Counted from the stretch's first letter, positions 8,127 to 17,800 are shown. The stretch: DNA of 64,000 nucleotides from Pseudomonas sp. AFG_SD02_1510_Pfu_092 (GCF_003331055.1 NZ_PUQD01000017.1:1-64000); one strand, 5' to 3'. Translations and numbers: made by a program. Notes: generated from the letters alone by a model not told the origin.

Positions 8127-9370
8127 AGGCGCTCTCCGAAATGCGCGGCCACCTGCAGCGCACTGACCACGCCGTCCTCGTGAAAGCCGTTGCCCCAGTA
8201 GGCGCCACAGAAGTAACTGTGTTGACGGCCCTGCAGTTGCCCCTGGCGGGCCTGCGCGGCGGACGCGGCAACGCTGTACTGCGGGTGGTCGTAGCGGAAA
8301 CGGGCGATGATCTGCGCCGGGTCCACCAGCGCGGTCTGGTTGAGGCTCACGCAGAAGGTGGTCGGCGAGTGGATACCTTGCAGGATGTTCATGTTATAGG
8401 TCAGCGCGGCAGGGGCCTGCTCGGGGCCGCCAAGGCGGTAGTTCCAGCTGGCCCAGGCGTTCCTGCGACGGGGGAGCAGACGGGTATCGGTGTGCAGCAC
8501 CACATCGTTGCTGGCATAGCCGATGGCGCCGAGCACGGCCCGCTCTTGCGGGCTTGGCGTTTCCAGCAAGGCCAGGGCCTGGTCGCTGTGGCAGGCGAAC
8601 ACCACGTTGTCGAAGCGCTCGGTGCCGGCCGCACTCACCAGGGTGACGCCCCCTTCGTCGCGGCTGACCCGGTACACCTTGCAGTTGAGGCGGATGCGTT
8701 CGGCGAACGGTCGGCACAGCGGCGCGACATAGCTGCGCGAACCGCCTGCGATCACCCGCCATTGCGGGCGCTGGTTGACCGACAACAAGCCGTGGTTGCG
8801 ACAGAAGCGCACGAAGAACGCGAGGGGGAAGCCGAGCATGTCGGCACGCGACATCGACCAGATCGCCGAGCCCATCGGCACGATGTAATGGTCGATGAAG
8901 CGCTGCCCATAGCGCTGTGCCTGCAGGTAGGCGCCGAGGGTGGCGTTGGCATCGATGCGCTGGTTATCCAGGTCGGCGAGCGCCTGGCGGTTGAACCGCA
9001 GAATATCCCGCAGCATCCCCCAGAACCCGGGGGACACCAGGTTGCGGCGTTGGGCGAACAGCGTGTTCAGGTCGTGGCCGTTGTATTCCAGGCCCGTGAC
9101 CGGGTCATGCACGGAGAAACTCATCTCGGTCGGCCGCGAGGCGACGTTCAACTGGTCGAGCAAACGGATGAAGTGCGGGTAGGTCCAGTCGTTGAACACG
9201 ATGAACCCGGTGTCTATCGCATGGCGTTCGCCCTGCCAGACCACATCGAAGGTATGCGTATGGCCGCCGATCCATTGTTCGGCCTCGAACACCGTGACTT
9301 CGTGCTTGCGGGACAGCAGGTGCGCGCAGGTCAGCCCTGCGATGCCGCTGCCGATGATGGCTATGCGCAT
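8123..9370 (-). CDS. FAD-dependent amine-oxidase-like oxidoreductase
   Basis: A 415-residue NAD(P)/FAD oxidoreductase of the flavin amine oxidase superfamily. The N-terminal dinucleotide fold is GSGIAGLTCAHLL with the acidic end VFEAE at about residue 31, followed by GGHTHTFDV. The C-terminal FAD-contacting part is YFCGAYWGNGFHEDGVVSAL. Close relatives act on lipids or carotenoid-like substrates rather than amines. Here the substrate is probably a fatty acyl chain, judged only from the DUF1365/CFA neighbours. It is the third gene of the light operon, 6 nt after the SDR. Confidence 0.86.
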   Translation of the reverse strand: MRIAIIGSGIAGLTCAHLLSRKHEVTVFEAEQWIGGHTHTFDVVWQGERHAIDTGFIVFNDWTYPHFIRLLDQLNVASRPTEMSFSVHDPVTGLEYNGHDLNTLFAQRRNLVSPGFWGMLRDILRFNRQALADLDNQRIDANATLGAYLQAQRYGQRFIDHYIVPMGSAIWSMSRADMLGFPLAFFVRFCRNHGLLSVNQRPQWRVIAGGSRSYVAPLCRPFAERIRLNCKVYRVSRDEGGVTLVSAAGTERFDNVVFACHSDQALALLETPSPQERAVLGAIGYASNDVVLHTDTRLLPRRRNAWASWNYRLGGPEQAPAALTYNMNILQGIHSPTTFCVSLNQTALVDPAQIIARFRYDHPQYSVAASAAQARQGQLQGRQHSYFCGAYWGNGFHEDGVVSALQVAAHFGERL

Positions 9371-9376
9371 GGATCA

Positions 9377-10129
9377 TCATTCCTGTTCATGACGGGCAAG
9401 ACGTTGCCCCAGCGCCAGGCGCAGGCGCGCGGGCAGTGCGCCGAGCAGGCGCAATACCAGGGTGAAAAACCAAGGGAAACTGATTTCCAGCGGGCGCCCA
9501 GGCAGGCGCCTGGCGATGTGCCGGGCGGCGCGTTGTGCCGACCACAGTTGCGGCATGGGGAAATCGTTACGGCGGGTCAGCGGCGTGTCGACGAAGCCTG
9601 GGTTGACCAGGGTGACAGCGATGCCCTCGCCGGCCAGGTCGATGCGCAATGACTCCACCAGGTAACGCAAGGCGGCCTTGGACGCGCCATAGGCACCGGC
9701 GCGCGGCAAGGCCAGCCAGGTCACCGCGCTGCCCATCACCAGCAAATGCGGGCGATGACCGGCACGAAGCAGGGGCAGGGCGGCGGCCAGGCAGTGGCTG
9801 ACCGCCAGGACATTGGTGCGGATCACGCGCTCGACCAGGGCCGGGTCGAAATGGCCCGGTTCCAGGTACTCGCAGGTGCCGGCATTGAGAATCACCGTGT
9901 CCAGTGCGCCCCAGGCCTGCGCGATGCGGTTTGCGATCGCGGTTACCTGCGCAGGGTCGTCCAGGTCGCCCAGGGCCAGCAGTACCTGCCCGGGGAAGCG
10001 TTCAGCCAACGGCGCAAGGCGCTCCGCGCAGCGGCCGCCCAAGGCCACCTGGTGGCCCTGCTCCAGCAGCTGTTGCGCAAGTGCGGCACCGATACCGCTG
10101 CTTGCGCCAGTCAGCCAGCAGCGGCTCAT
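9377..10129 (-). CDS. Short-chain dehydrogenase/reductase
   Basis: A 250-residue classical SDR. The cofactor motif is GASSGIGAALA (about residues 8-18), NAG is in VILNAGTCEY, and the catalytic Tyr-x3-Lys is AYGASKAAL near residue 147. The C-terminus carries hydrophobic segments (FPWFFTLVLRLLGALPARLRL), which suggests membrane association. The substrate is unknown. It overlaps the NTF2-like gene by 4 nt and is followed after 6 nt by the FAD enzyme, so it is part of the light-induced lipid operon. Confidence 0.87.
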   Translation of the reverse strand: MSRCWLTGASSGIGAALAQQLLEQGHQVALGGRCAERLAPLAERFPGQVLLALGDLDDPAQVTAIANRIAQAWGALDTVILNAGTCEYLEPGHFDPALVERVIRTNVLAVSHCLAAALPLLRAGHRPHLLVMGSAVTWLALPRAGAYGASKAALRYLVESLRIDLAGEGIAVTLVNPGFVDTPLTRRNDFPMPQLWSAQRAARHIARRLPGRPLEISFPWFFTLVLRLLGALPARLRLALGQRLARHEQE

Positions 10130-10548
10130 GCGAGCCGCCCTTTGAGCCAGCGGATGGCGCCGCCCATGAGTGGCACGTGCTCGTAGAGCAGGGCAGCGGC
10201 GTCGAAATAGTCCTGGTGAAAATGGACCCGCTCATGCCATTGCAAGAAGCTGCACCCTTGCAGGCTGATCGGCTGACCGCGGCACAGGCGTGGGTGGCGG
10301 AACTGCAGGGTCCAGCGCAGGTAACCCTGGCCAGGCGTCACCTCGTCGAGGCTGGAGAAGGCATAGCGGATATCGTGGGCGTTGCCGTACAGCTGCGCGA
10401 AGTACCCGCGCAGAGCGGGCAACCCGTGTATCTGATGCAGCGGGTCGCGGAACGTGACGTTCTCGCTGTACAGCTTTTCAAGTGGCTCGAGGTTGCCCCC
10501 GTCGAGGCTGGCAAAGCGCTCGGCGAATTGCTGCAGGTACGCTGACAT
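10126..10548 (-). CDS. NTF2-like (SnoaL) domain protein
   Basis: A 140-residue nuclear-transport-factor-2-fold protein. It starts MSAYLQQFAERFASLDG, with the family pattern LEPLEKLYSENVTFRDPLHQI at about residues 20-40 and the C-terminal IRWLKGRLA. The fold can act as a small isomerase or binding protein, and no specific activity can be assigned. It is the first gene of the six-gene light operon. Its start is preceded by CTGGAGCC as the ribosome site and, 20-94 bp further upstream, by two PplR boxes. Confidence 0.84.
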   Translation of the reverse strand: MSAYLQQFAERFASLDGGNLEPLEKLYSENVTFRDPLHQIHGLPALRGYFAQLYGNAHDIRYAFSSLDEVTPGQGYLRWTLQFRHPRLCRGQPISLQGCSFLQWHERVHFHQDYFDAAALLYEHVPLMGGAIRWLKGRLA

Positions 10549-10567
10549 GCTGGGCTCCAGAGAATCC

Positions 10568-10591
10568 TGTACAAAAAAGATTTGTTGTACA
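10568..10591. promoter_or_regulatory. PplR operator, proximal box
   Basis: TGTACA at 10568-10573 and TGTACA at 10586-10591 with exactly 12 nt between: a perfect match to T(G/A)TACA-N12-TGTACA. It lies 20 bp upstream of the NTF2-like gene, between that gene and the end of the LOV gene. Confidence 0.84.
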
Positions 10592-10618
10592 GGTATAACT
10601 GAAGCCTAAGCGTAAATC

Positions 10619-10642
10619 TATACAAGTCAACGCTTTTGTACA
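10619..10642. promoter_or_regulatory. PplR operator, distal box
   Basis: TATACA at 10619-10624 and TGTACA at 10637-10642 with 12 nt between, the A-variant of the same consensus. The box ends 8 bp from the LOV stop codon. Together with the proximal box it shows that the lipid operon has its own light promoter and is not simply read through from the LOV gene. Confidence 0.82.
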
Positions 10643-10649
10643 GGTTTTT

Positions 10650-11096
10650 TCAGTGCTCGGCCTGGCCCAGTTGCCGGCGCAGTTCCGCCACTTCGGCCTC
10701 CAGTTCGCGGACCTTTTCTTCGGCAAACACCTGCGCTGTGACGTCGCGCTGGATGCCGATGTAGTAGGTCAGCTGGTCGGCCTCGTTGCGCACCGGGGTG
10801 ATGGACAACTCGTTCCAGAACAGGCTGCCGTCCTTGCGGTAGTTGCGCAGCACCTGGCAGCAGGGGCGGCCTTCGCGGATCGCCTCGCGGATGTTTTCCA
10901 GCGCGGTCTGGTCATGGTCTACGCCCTGAAGAAAACGGCAGTCCTGATAAAGGATGTCGTCGACACGGTAGCCGGTCAGGCGCTCGAAGGCCGGATTGGC
11001 ATAGATGAGGATGCTGTCATTGCCTTCCTGCTCGGCAACGACGATGCCATCGTTGGAATGCTCGACCATCAGTTGCAGGAGTTTCGCGTTGATCAT
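10650..11096 (-). CDS. ppSB2-LOV: Short LOV blue-light photoreceptor
   Basis: A 148-residue stand-alone LOV protein. The flavin-adduct cysteine is Cys53 in DILYQDCRFLQG, with the usual FMN-contacting pattern NYRKDGSLFWNELSITPV (about 94-111) and YYIGIQRDV. A C-terminal coiled helix (residues about 125-148) serves as the J-alpha/dimerisation element, and there is no output domain. It is nearly identical, as I recall, to PpSB2-LOV of P. putida. In KT2440, PpSB-LOV proteins are needed for PplR-dependent light induction. The ATG at 11096 has AGGTGA upstream; an in-frame GTG at 11105 is less likely. It is divergent from pplR2. Confidence 0.93.
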   Translation of the reverse strand: MINAKLLQLMVEHSNDGIVVAEQEGNDSILIYANPAFERLTGYRVDDILYQDCRFLQGVDHDQTALENIREAIREGRPCCQVLRNYRKDGSLFWNELSITPVRNEADQLTYYIGIQRDVTAQVFAEEKVRELEAEVAELRRQLGQAEH

Positions 11097-11209
11097 GGGG
11101 TTCACCTACAGGCATTTGGTGTGCGATGTGCTGCATGATGAACCAAGGCGCCTCGCCGCAGAAGCGGCATATGGGTTTAGAATGTGCCACCCCCCGGAAA
11201 ACTTTCGTT

Positions 11210-12097
11210 ATGACTGACCCAACCCCAGCCGATTTGCTCCCCATGCGCGATGTGGTCAGCCTGACCGGCATCAATCCGGTGACCTTGCGTGCCTGGGAGC
11301 GCCGCCATGGGTTGATCAGCCCACAGCGCACCGAGGGTGGCCATCGCCTGTACACGGCCCAGGATGTCCAGCGCATACGCGACATCCTGCGCTGGACCGC
11401 CAATGGCATATCCATCAGCAAGGTCGGCGATATGCTCGCCAGCCAGCCAGAGCCGTCCGCGCAGCAGCACTCGGCCTTCGACGATTGGCGTGCCGCCGTG
11501 GTGCGCGCCACCAGGGCCTTCGATAGCCAGGCGCTGGAAGGTATTCACGGGCAGCTGTTCACCCTCCTGCCCAAGGCCAGCGTACTGCACGACGTGCTGA
11601 TGCCGGCCTGGCATGAGCTGGCGGCAGGCACGGCGCCAGGCCAGCGCAGCCAATGGCTGTTTCTCGACATGTTCCTGCGCGCCCGCCTGCTGCTGCGCCT
11701 GCAGCTGAACCAGGCCGATGCACCACGGGTGCTGCTGGCAGGTACCGAGGGGCAAGCCGAACTGCAGCTGTTGTGCGCCGGGCTGCTGTTGAGCGGCGAG
11801 CAACAGCGTATCGAAGTGCTCGGTTGCGGGCAGCCGCTGGAAGAGCTGCCCATCCTGTGTGCGGCGATGCAGCCTGCGGCCCTGGTGATCAAGGTGAAGG
11901 CGCCGGTGAACCCGGCCTTGGCCAGGCGCCTGCGGACGTTGCAGATGCAGATCGCTTGCCCGCTGGCCTTGACGGGCGAAGGGCTGGCCGCTTCGCAGCT
12001 GGCCTGGCAGGGGGTCCCGCCGTGCCTGCTGGACGAGCAGCGCGCCGATGCCGCCGCCATGCTCGGCGCCTTGCTCAGGGGTCGCCTGGACCTTTGA
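11210..12097 (+). CDS. pplR2: Class II LitR/CarH-like MerR regulator
   Basis: A 295-residue MerR-family regulator. The N-terminal winged helix is clear (VSLTGINPVTLRAWERRHGL, then RTEGGHRLYTAQDVQRI). The C-terminal part has the size of the helical plus B12-binding domains of LitR/CarH. The cobalamin motif Glu-x-His-x2-Gly is absent; the equivalent region reads GTEGQAELQ. This is the class II type, which works with a LOV partner instead of adenosyl-B12. I chose the ATG at 11210 because the MerR domain starts right after it. No PplR box is present in its own 113-bp upstream gap. It likely represses the light operons in the dark. Confidence 0.88.
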   Translation: MTDPTPADLLPMRDVVSLTGINPVTLRAWERRHGLISPQRTEGGHRLYTAQDVQRIRDILRWTANGISISKVGDMLASQPEPSAQQHSAFDDWRAAVVRATRAFDSQALEGIHGQLFTLLPKASVLHDVLMPAWHELAAGTAPGQRSQWLFLDMFLRARLLLRLQLNQADAPRVLLAGTEGQAELQLLCAGLLLSGEQQRIEVLGCGQPLEELPILCAAMQPAALVIKVKAPVNPALARRLRTLQMQIACPLALTGEGLAASQLAWQGVPPCLLDEQRADAAAMLGALLRGRLDL

Positions 12098-12178
12098 CCC
12101 TGGCCCCTGCGGGCGCCTAATCCCGGGCAGCTTGCCCAAACCGACGACGAAGGGGGCTGTTCAGTGTGCTCCGAAAGG

Positions 12179-12192
12179 AGTACAAATGTGCT
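12179..12192 (+). promoter_or_regulatory. LexA2 operator over the lexA2 start codon
   Basis: AGTACAAATGTGCT, a perfect fit to the AGTAC-N4-GTGCT form reported for LexA2 of P. putida (from memory). It overlaps the ribosome site and the ATG at 12186, so bound LexA2 would sit directly on the translation start. It should control the four-gene mutasome operon. Confidence 0.82.
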
Positions 12193-12803
12193 CCATGGAC
12201 AAACTAACCCCAAAACGCCGCGCGATCTTCGAGTTCATCCGTGAGCGTATCGCCGACCATGGCCAGCCGCCGAGCCTGGCCGATATCGCCACGCGCTTCG
12301 GTTTTGCCTCGCGCAGCGTGGCGCGCAAGCACATCACCGCCCTGTGCCAGGGCGGTTACATCGATGTCACGCCGAACCAGGCGCGCGGCATTCGCCTGGC
12401 CGAACCGCTGCGCCGCCCGGAAATCCTCGAAGTGCCAGTGCTGGGCCAGGTGGCGGCAGGTGCCCCCATCGGCCCGGACCTGGGCATCCACGAGCAGTTG
12501 CTGCTCGACCCCAGCCTGTTCCGCCGCACCCCCGACTACCTGCTGAAGGTGCGTGGCGACTCGATGATCGACGACGGCATTTTCGATGGCGACCTGGTCG
12601 GCATCCGCCAGCAGGCCGACGCCCGCGACGGCCAGATCGTGGTCGCGCGCCTGGATGGCGAGGTGACCATCAAGCGCCTGCAACGCCAGGGCAGTGGTTA
12701 CCGGCTGCTGCCACGCAACCCCGCCTACGCGCCGATCGAGGTGCGGCCTGAACAGGCGTTCTTCATCGAAGGCGTGTTCTGCGGCTTGCTGAGGCGTGAC
12801 TGA
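12186..12803 (+). CDS. lexA2: SOS repressor LexA2
   Basis: A 205-residue LexA paralogue. The N-terminal winged helix carries PPSLADIATRFGFASRS-type DNA-binding residues at about 28-45. The autocleavage site is Ala91-Gly92 (VAAGAP), the catalytic Ser is S126 (GDSMID) and the Lys is K163 (VTIKRL), so self-cleavage by the RecA co-protease should be intact. In P. putida it governs a small second SOS regulon. The ATG at 12186 has GGAG 5 nt upstream; a second ATG at 12195 has none. It overlaps imuA by 1 nt and is first of the lexA2-imuA-imuB-dnaE2 operon. Confidence 0.93.
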   Translation: MCSMDKLTPKRRAIFEFIRERIADHGQPPSLADIATRFGFASRSVARKHITALCQGGYIDVTPNQARGIRLAEPLRRPEILEVPVLGQVAAGAPIGPDLGIHEQLLLDPSLFRRTPDYLLKVRGDSMIDDGIFDGDLVGIRQQADARDGQIVVARLDGEVTIKRLQRQGSGYRLLPRNPAYAPIEVRPEQAFFIEGVFCGLLRRD

Positions 12804-13423
12804 TGGGCGCCGTGGTCGACCTCGACAGGCTGCTCGACCAGCGCCGGGTATGGCGCGGTCGCCAGGCCCAGGCGCGGCCACTCGGGCTGCAGCCAACGGG
12901 CCATGCCGCCCTCGACCAGCGCCTGCCGGAAGGCGGTTGGCCGGCAGCGGCCCTCAGCGAACTGTTGCTGGCCAGCCCCGGCGCTGGCGAATTGCAGTTG
13001 TTGTGGCCAACGCTGGCCCGCCTCAGTGCTGAAGGTGGCCGGGTGGTGCTGGTAGCGCCGCCGTTCATCCCTTACGCCCCGGCCTGGCAGGCCGCCGGGG
13101 TGGACCTGCGCTGGCTGGTGCAGGTGGCCGCCGACCCTGGCGATGCCCTGTGGGCCGCCGAGCAGTGCCTGCGTTCCGGCAGTTGCGCGGCGGTGCTGTG
13201 CTGGCCGGAGCGTGCCGATGATCGCGCCCTGCGGCGCTTGCAGGTGGCCGCCGAAACCGGCCAGGCCCTGGCATTCGCCTGCAGGCCGCAGCAGGCGGCG
13301 CACAACCCTTCACCGGCAGCGCTGCGCATCGCCGTCGACACCCGCCCGGCGCAATGGCGCGTGCTGAAAAGCCGTGGCGGCATGCCACCGGCGCTGCCCA
13401 TCGCCTGCCCGGGGCGGGGCTGA
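12803..13423 (+). CDS. imuA: Translesion mutasome protein ImuA
   Basis: A 206-residue RecA/SulA-like protein. The family pattern GHAALDQRLPEGGWPAAALSE is at about residues 32-52 and GRVVLVAPPFIPYAPAW around 80-95. The P-loop of true RecA is not kept. With ImuB and DnaE2 it forms the mutagenic polymerase complex induced by DNA damage. It starts inside the lexA2 stop (TGATG) and ends 6 nt before imuB. Its C-terminus is short and basic, with LKSRGGMPPALP. Confidence 0.9.
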   Translation: MGAVVDLDRLLDQRRVWRGRQAQARPLGLQPTGHAALDQRLPEGGWPAAALSELLLASPGAGELQLLWPTLARLSAEGGRVVLVAPPFIPYAPAWQAAGVDLRWLVQVAADPGDALWAAEQCLRSGSCAAVLCWPERADDRALRRLQVAAETGQALAFACRPQQAAHNPSPAALRIAVDTRPAQWRVLKSRGGMPPALPIACPGRG

Positions 13424-13429
13424 TGCAGC

Positions 13430-14848
13430 ATGCTCTGGGCCTGCATCCTGCTACCGCAGCTGGCGCTGGACACGGTCCTGCGCGAGCGCGACGACCCTGA
13501 TACCCCCCTGGTGCTGCTTGGCGGGCCGAGCCAGCGGCGCGTGCTGCAGGCGGTCAACCCGGCGGCCGCGGCGCTCGGCCTGCGCGCCGGGCAAAGCCTG
13601 ACCGCTGCGCGCGCCCTGGCCGAAGGTTTCACCTGTGTCGAAGCCGACCCCAAGCGTATCGACCAGGTGCAGCAGCTGTTGGCCGCCTGGGCCTACCGCT
13701 TCAGTGCCCAGGTCAGCCTGCACTACCCACGGGCGCTGTTGCTGGAGGTGGGTTCCAGCCTGCAACTGTTCGGGCCCTGGCCGCAATTTCAGGCGCGCCT
13801 GCGCCAGGAACTGGCTGAACTGGGCCTGCGCCAACGCATCGTCCTGGCCAGCAACCCGGTGGCGGCACGCATGCTTGCCAACGCTCACGATGGCCTGGCC
13901 GTCTGCGATGCCGACGCCACCCGGGCGGCGCTGCTGGGCATGCCCATCGAGCGTGTCGGCTTACCGGCGCAGGCTGCCGAAGCCTTTGCCCGCATGGGGC
14001 TGCGCCAGTTGAGCCAGGTGCTGGCCTTGCCCCGTGACAGCCTGGCCAAGCGCTTTCCGGCGCAGGTACAGCTGCACCTCGACCAGTTGCTCGGCCTGCG
14101 CAACCTGGGGCTGGGCTTCTACCAGCCACCGGACCGCTTCGAAACCCGGCTGGAGCTGAATTTCGACGTCGAGTCGCACCAGGCCCTGCTGTTCCCGCTG
14201 CGGCGCATGCTCAACGACCTTGCCGCGTTTCTCGCCGGGCGTGACTGTGGCGTCCAGCGCTTCTGCCTGCACCTGGAGCACGTCGAAGGGCCGGATACCT
14301 TGCTCGAGGTAGGCCTGCTGGCCGCGGAACGCGATGCGGCGATGCTGTTCGAACTGGCGCGCGGGCGCCTGGAGCCACTGCGCATTCCCGCCCCGGTGCG
14401 CAACCTGCGCCTGGTTGCCGAGGACCTGCCTGCTTTCGTGCCGCAACACCAGGCCTTGTTCGACCCGCGCGCACAACAGGCGCAACCCTGGGAACAATTG
14501 CGCGAACGGTTGCGCGCGCGCCTGGGGGACGAGGCGGTCAAGGGCCTGAGCGCGGCAGCCGATCATCGCCCCGAATGTGCCTGGCACACGGTAGAGCAGG
14601 GGGCCCAGGGCAGCCTGCCGGTAGCGCCCGGCAGCCGCCCTGGCTGGCTGCTGCCGGCGCCCATGGCGCTGGACGAGGCCGGCTACCGGGTGCAGGGCCA
14701 TGCCGAGCGCATCGAGTCGGGCTGGTGGGATGGCGGCGATGTGCGCCGCGATTACTACCGCATCGAAACCCGTGACGGCCTGCGCGGCTGGGCCTACCGT
14801 GACCTGAGCCAGGCCGGCCCGTTGTGGCTGCAAGGCTGGTTCGCATGA
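13430..14848 (+). CDS. imuB: Inactive Y-family polymerase subunit ImuB
   Basis: A 472-residue Y-family polymerase homologue. It has the palm/fingers region with [18 protein letters not shown], the thumb, and a long C-terminal tail that in other bacteria binds the beta clamp and DnaE2. The N-terminus reads [13 protein letters not shown] and lacks the Asp-Cys-Asp type catalytic carboxylates of DinB, so the protein is expected to be non-catalytic and to act as an adaptor. It overlaps dnaE2 by 4 nt (ATGA), consistent with a stoichiometric complex. Confidence 0.92.
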   Translation: MLWACILLPQLALDTVLRERDDPDTPLVLLGGPSQRRVLQAVNPAAAALGLRAGQSLTAARALAEGFTCVEADPKRIDQVQQLLAAWAYRFSAQVSLHYPRALLLEVGSSLQLFGPWPQFQARLRQELAELGLRQRIVLASNPVAARMLANAHDGLAVCDADATRAALLGMPIERVGLPAQAAEAFARMGLRQLSQVLALPRDSLAKRFPAQVQLHLDQLLGLRNLGLGFYQPPDRFETRLELNFDVESHQALLFPLRRMLNDLAAFLAGRDCGVQRFCLHLEHVEGPDTLLEVGLLAAERDAAMLFELARGRLEPLRIPAPVRNLRLVAEDLPAFVPQHQALFDPRAQQAQPWEQLRERLRARLGDEAVKGLSAAADHRPECAWHTVEQGAQGSLPVAPGSRPGWLLPAPMALDEAGYRVQGHAERIESGWWDGGDVRRDYYRIETRDGLRGWAYRDLSQAGPLWLQGWFA

Positions 14849-17800
14849 GCAGCGCGGGGTATGCCGAGCTGCATTGCCTGTCCAACTTCAGCTTCCAGCG
14901 CGGTGCGTCGAGCGCCGACGAGCTGTTTCGCCGTGCGCGCGAGCAGGGCTACCAGGCCCTGGCGATCACCGACGAGTGCACCCTGGCCGGCATCGTCCGG
15001 GCCTGGCAGGCGGCGAAGACGCACGGGCTCCGGCTGATCGTCGGCAGTGAAGTGCAGTTGCAGGACGGCCCCAAACTGGTGCTGCTGGTGCAGGACCTGC
15101 GCGGCTACCAGAGCCTGTGTGGGTTGATCACCTGCGCCCGGCGGCGGGCGCAGAAGGGCGAGTACCAGCTGTTTCGCGACGACCTGCAGCAGCACCATCA
15201 GGGCCTGCTGGCCTTGTGGGTGGCCGATGAAAGTGACGATATCGCCCCCGGGCAGTGGTTGCGCAGCGTGTTCGGCGAGCGCCTGTGGCTGGCGGTGCAC
15301 CTGCACCGCGGCAGTGATGATGCCTTGCGCCTTGAGCGCAGGCGCGACCTGGCGGCCAGGCTCGGCATCCGCGCCGTGGCCTGTGGCGATGTGCACATGC
15401 ACGTGCGCGGCCGCCGCGCCCTGCAGGACTGCATGACCGCCATCCGCCAGCATTGCCAGGTCGCCGAGGCCGGGCGCTTTCTGTTCGCCAATGGCGAGCG
15501 GCACCTGCGCAGCCAGGCGCAACTGGGCGAACTCTATCCCCCCGAGCTACTGGCCGAAACCCTGGCCATCGCCGCCCGCTGCCAGTTCGACCTGAGCGAA
15601 TTGCAGTATCAGTACCCACGCGAACTGGTGCCGCAGGGCCACACCCCGGCGAGCTGGCTGCGCGAATTGTGCGAGCAGGGTTTGCCGCTGCGCTGGCCAG
15701 CTGGGCCGAGCGACAAGGTGCGGGAAGTGCTGGCCAAGGAGCTGGCGCTGATTGAGGAGCTGGGTTACGAAAGCTACTTCCTGACCGTGCACGACATCGT
15801 CGCCTTCGCCCGCAGCCAGCGCATTCTGTGCCAGGGGCGGGGTTCGGCGGCCAACTCGGTGGTGTGTTTCGTGCTGGGCATCACCGAACTCGACCCCATG
15901 CAGCATCACCTGCTGTTCGAGCGTTTCCTGTCGCGCGAGCGCAACGAGCCGCCGGATATCGATGTCGACTTCGAGCACGACCGGCGCGAAGAGGTTATCC
16001 AGTATGTGTTCCGGCGCTATGGCCGGCACCGCGCGGCGCTCACGGCAGTGGTCAATACCTACCATGCCGCCGGTGCGGTGCGCGATGTGGCCCGGGTGCT
16101 GGGGTTGCCCGCCGACCAGGTGGATGCCCTGGCCAAATGCTGCGGCCGCTGGAGCGACCGCATACCCGATGACCAGCGCCTGGCCGAGGCCGGTTTCGAA
16201 GCCAGCAGCCCTTCGCTGCGGCGGGTGCTGGTGCTGGCCGGTGAACTGATCGGCTTCCCCCGGCACCTGTCGCAGCACCCGGGCGGGTTCGTTATCTCGC
16301 AGCAACCGCTGGACGAGCTGGTGCCGGTGGAAAATGCCGCGATGGCCGAGCGCACGGTGATCCAGTGGGACAAGGACGACCTGGACATGGTCGGCCTGCT
16401 CAAGGTCGATGTGCTGGCGCTGGGCATGCTCAGTGCCTTGCGTCGTTGCTTCGATCTGCTGCAACGCCACCGTGGCCAGCAGTTGACCCTGGCGACCATC
16501 CCGGTTGAAGACCCGGCCACCTACGCGATGATCAGCCGTGCCGAGACCATGGGCGTGTTCCAGATCGAGTCGCGTGCGCAAATGGCCATGCTGCCTCGGC
16601 TGCGCCCGAAAACCTTCTACGACCTGGTCATCGAAGTGGCGATCGTGCGCCCCGGGCCGATCCAGGGCGACATGGTTCACCCATACCTGCGCCGGCGCCT
16701 GAAGCAGGAGCCGGTGACCTACCCCTCGCCGCAACTGAAGGCAGTGTTCGAACGCACCCTGGGCGTGCCGCTGTTCCAGGAACAAGTGATGGAACTGGCC
16801 ATGGTCGCGGCCGATTACAGCCCGGGCGAGGCCGACCAGTTACGCCGCAGCATGGCGGCCTGGAAGCGTCACGGCGGCCTGGAACCGCACCGCGAGCGGC
16901 TGATACAGGGCATGTTGCGCAACGGTTACGCGCTGGCGTTCGCCGAGCGCATCTTCGAGCAGATCAAGGGTTTTGGCAGCTATGGTTTCCCCGAATCGCA
17001 CGCGGCCAGCTTTGCCTTGCTGTGCTATGCCAGCAGCTGGCTGAAGTGCCACGAGCCGGCGATTTTCACCTGCGCGCTGGTCAACAGCTGGCCGATGGGC
17101 TTCTACAGCCCCGACCAGTTGTTGCAGGAGGCCCGCCGCCAAGGCATCGAGGTACGCCCGGTCGACGTTTGCCACAGCGAGTGGGATTGCACCCTCGAGG
17201 CGGATGCCCGCGGCATCTTGGCCATTCGTATGGGCTTGCGCCTGGTACGGGGCCTGGCCGAAGCTAGTGGCAGGCGCCTGGAGCAGGCGAGGGCGCAGCG
17301 CCCCTGGCGTGACGTTGATGATCTGTGCCTGCGTGCCGGCCTCGACCCGCGTGCCCGCGCCCGGCTGGCCGATGCCGGCGCGCTGCGTGCCTTGGCCCGC
17401 GACCGGCATCAGGCGCGCTGGCAGGTGGCGGCGGTGCAGCCACAACTGCCGTTGTTCGCCGATGTGGCCGCCGTGCCGGAAAGCACTGTCGAACTGCCTG
17501 TACCTACTGTGGGCGAAGACCTGAGGGCCGATTACCACACCTTGGGGACCACGCTCGGGCCGCATCCGTTGGCCTTGTTGCGTTCACGCCTGAGGGCGCT
17601 GGGTTGCCGCAGTTCGCACGAACTGCAAGACGTCGGGCATGGCGACAGTATTGCCGTGGCCGGGCTGGTGGTAGGCCGCCAGCGGCCACAGACGGCCAGC
17701 GGGGTGACCTTCGTCACCCTGGAGGACGAACACGGCATGCTCAACGTGGTGGTGTGGCGCGACCTGGCCGAACGGCAAAGGCGGGCGCTGGTGGGCTCGC

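Noticed and set aside
11097..11209. A PplR box in the gap between the LOV and regulator genes.
   Set aside because: No TGTACA or TATACA pair with a 12-nt centre is present there.
15547..16785. A 412-residue antisense frame inside dnaE2, and many similar long frames opposite real genes.
   Set aside because: The high GC content at third codon positions leaves antisense frames open. They show no family pattern, ribosome site or operon context.
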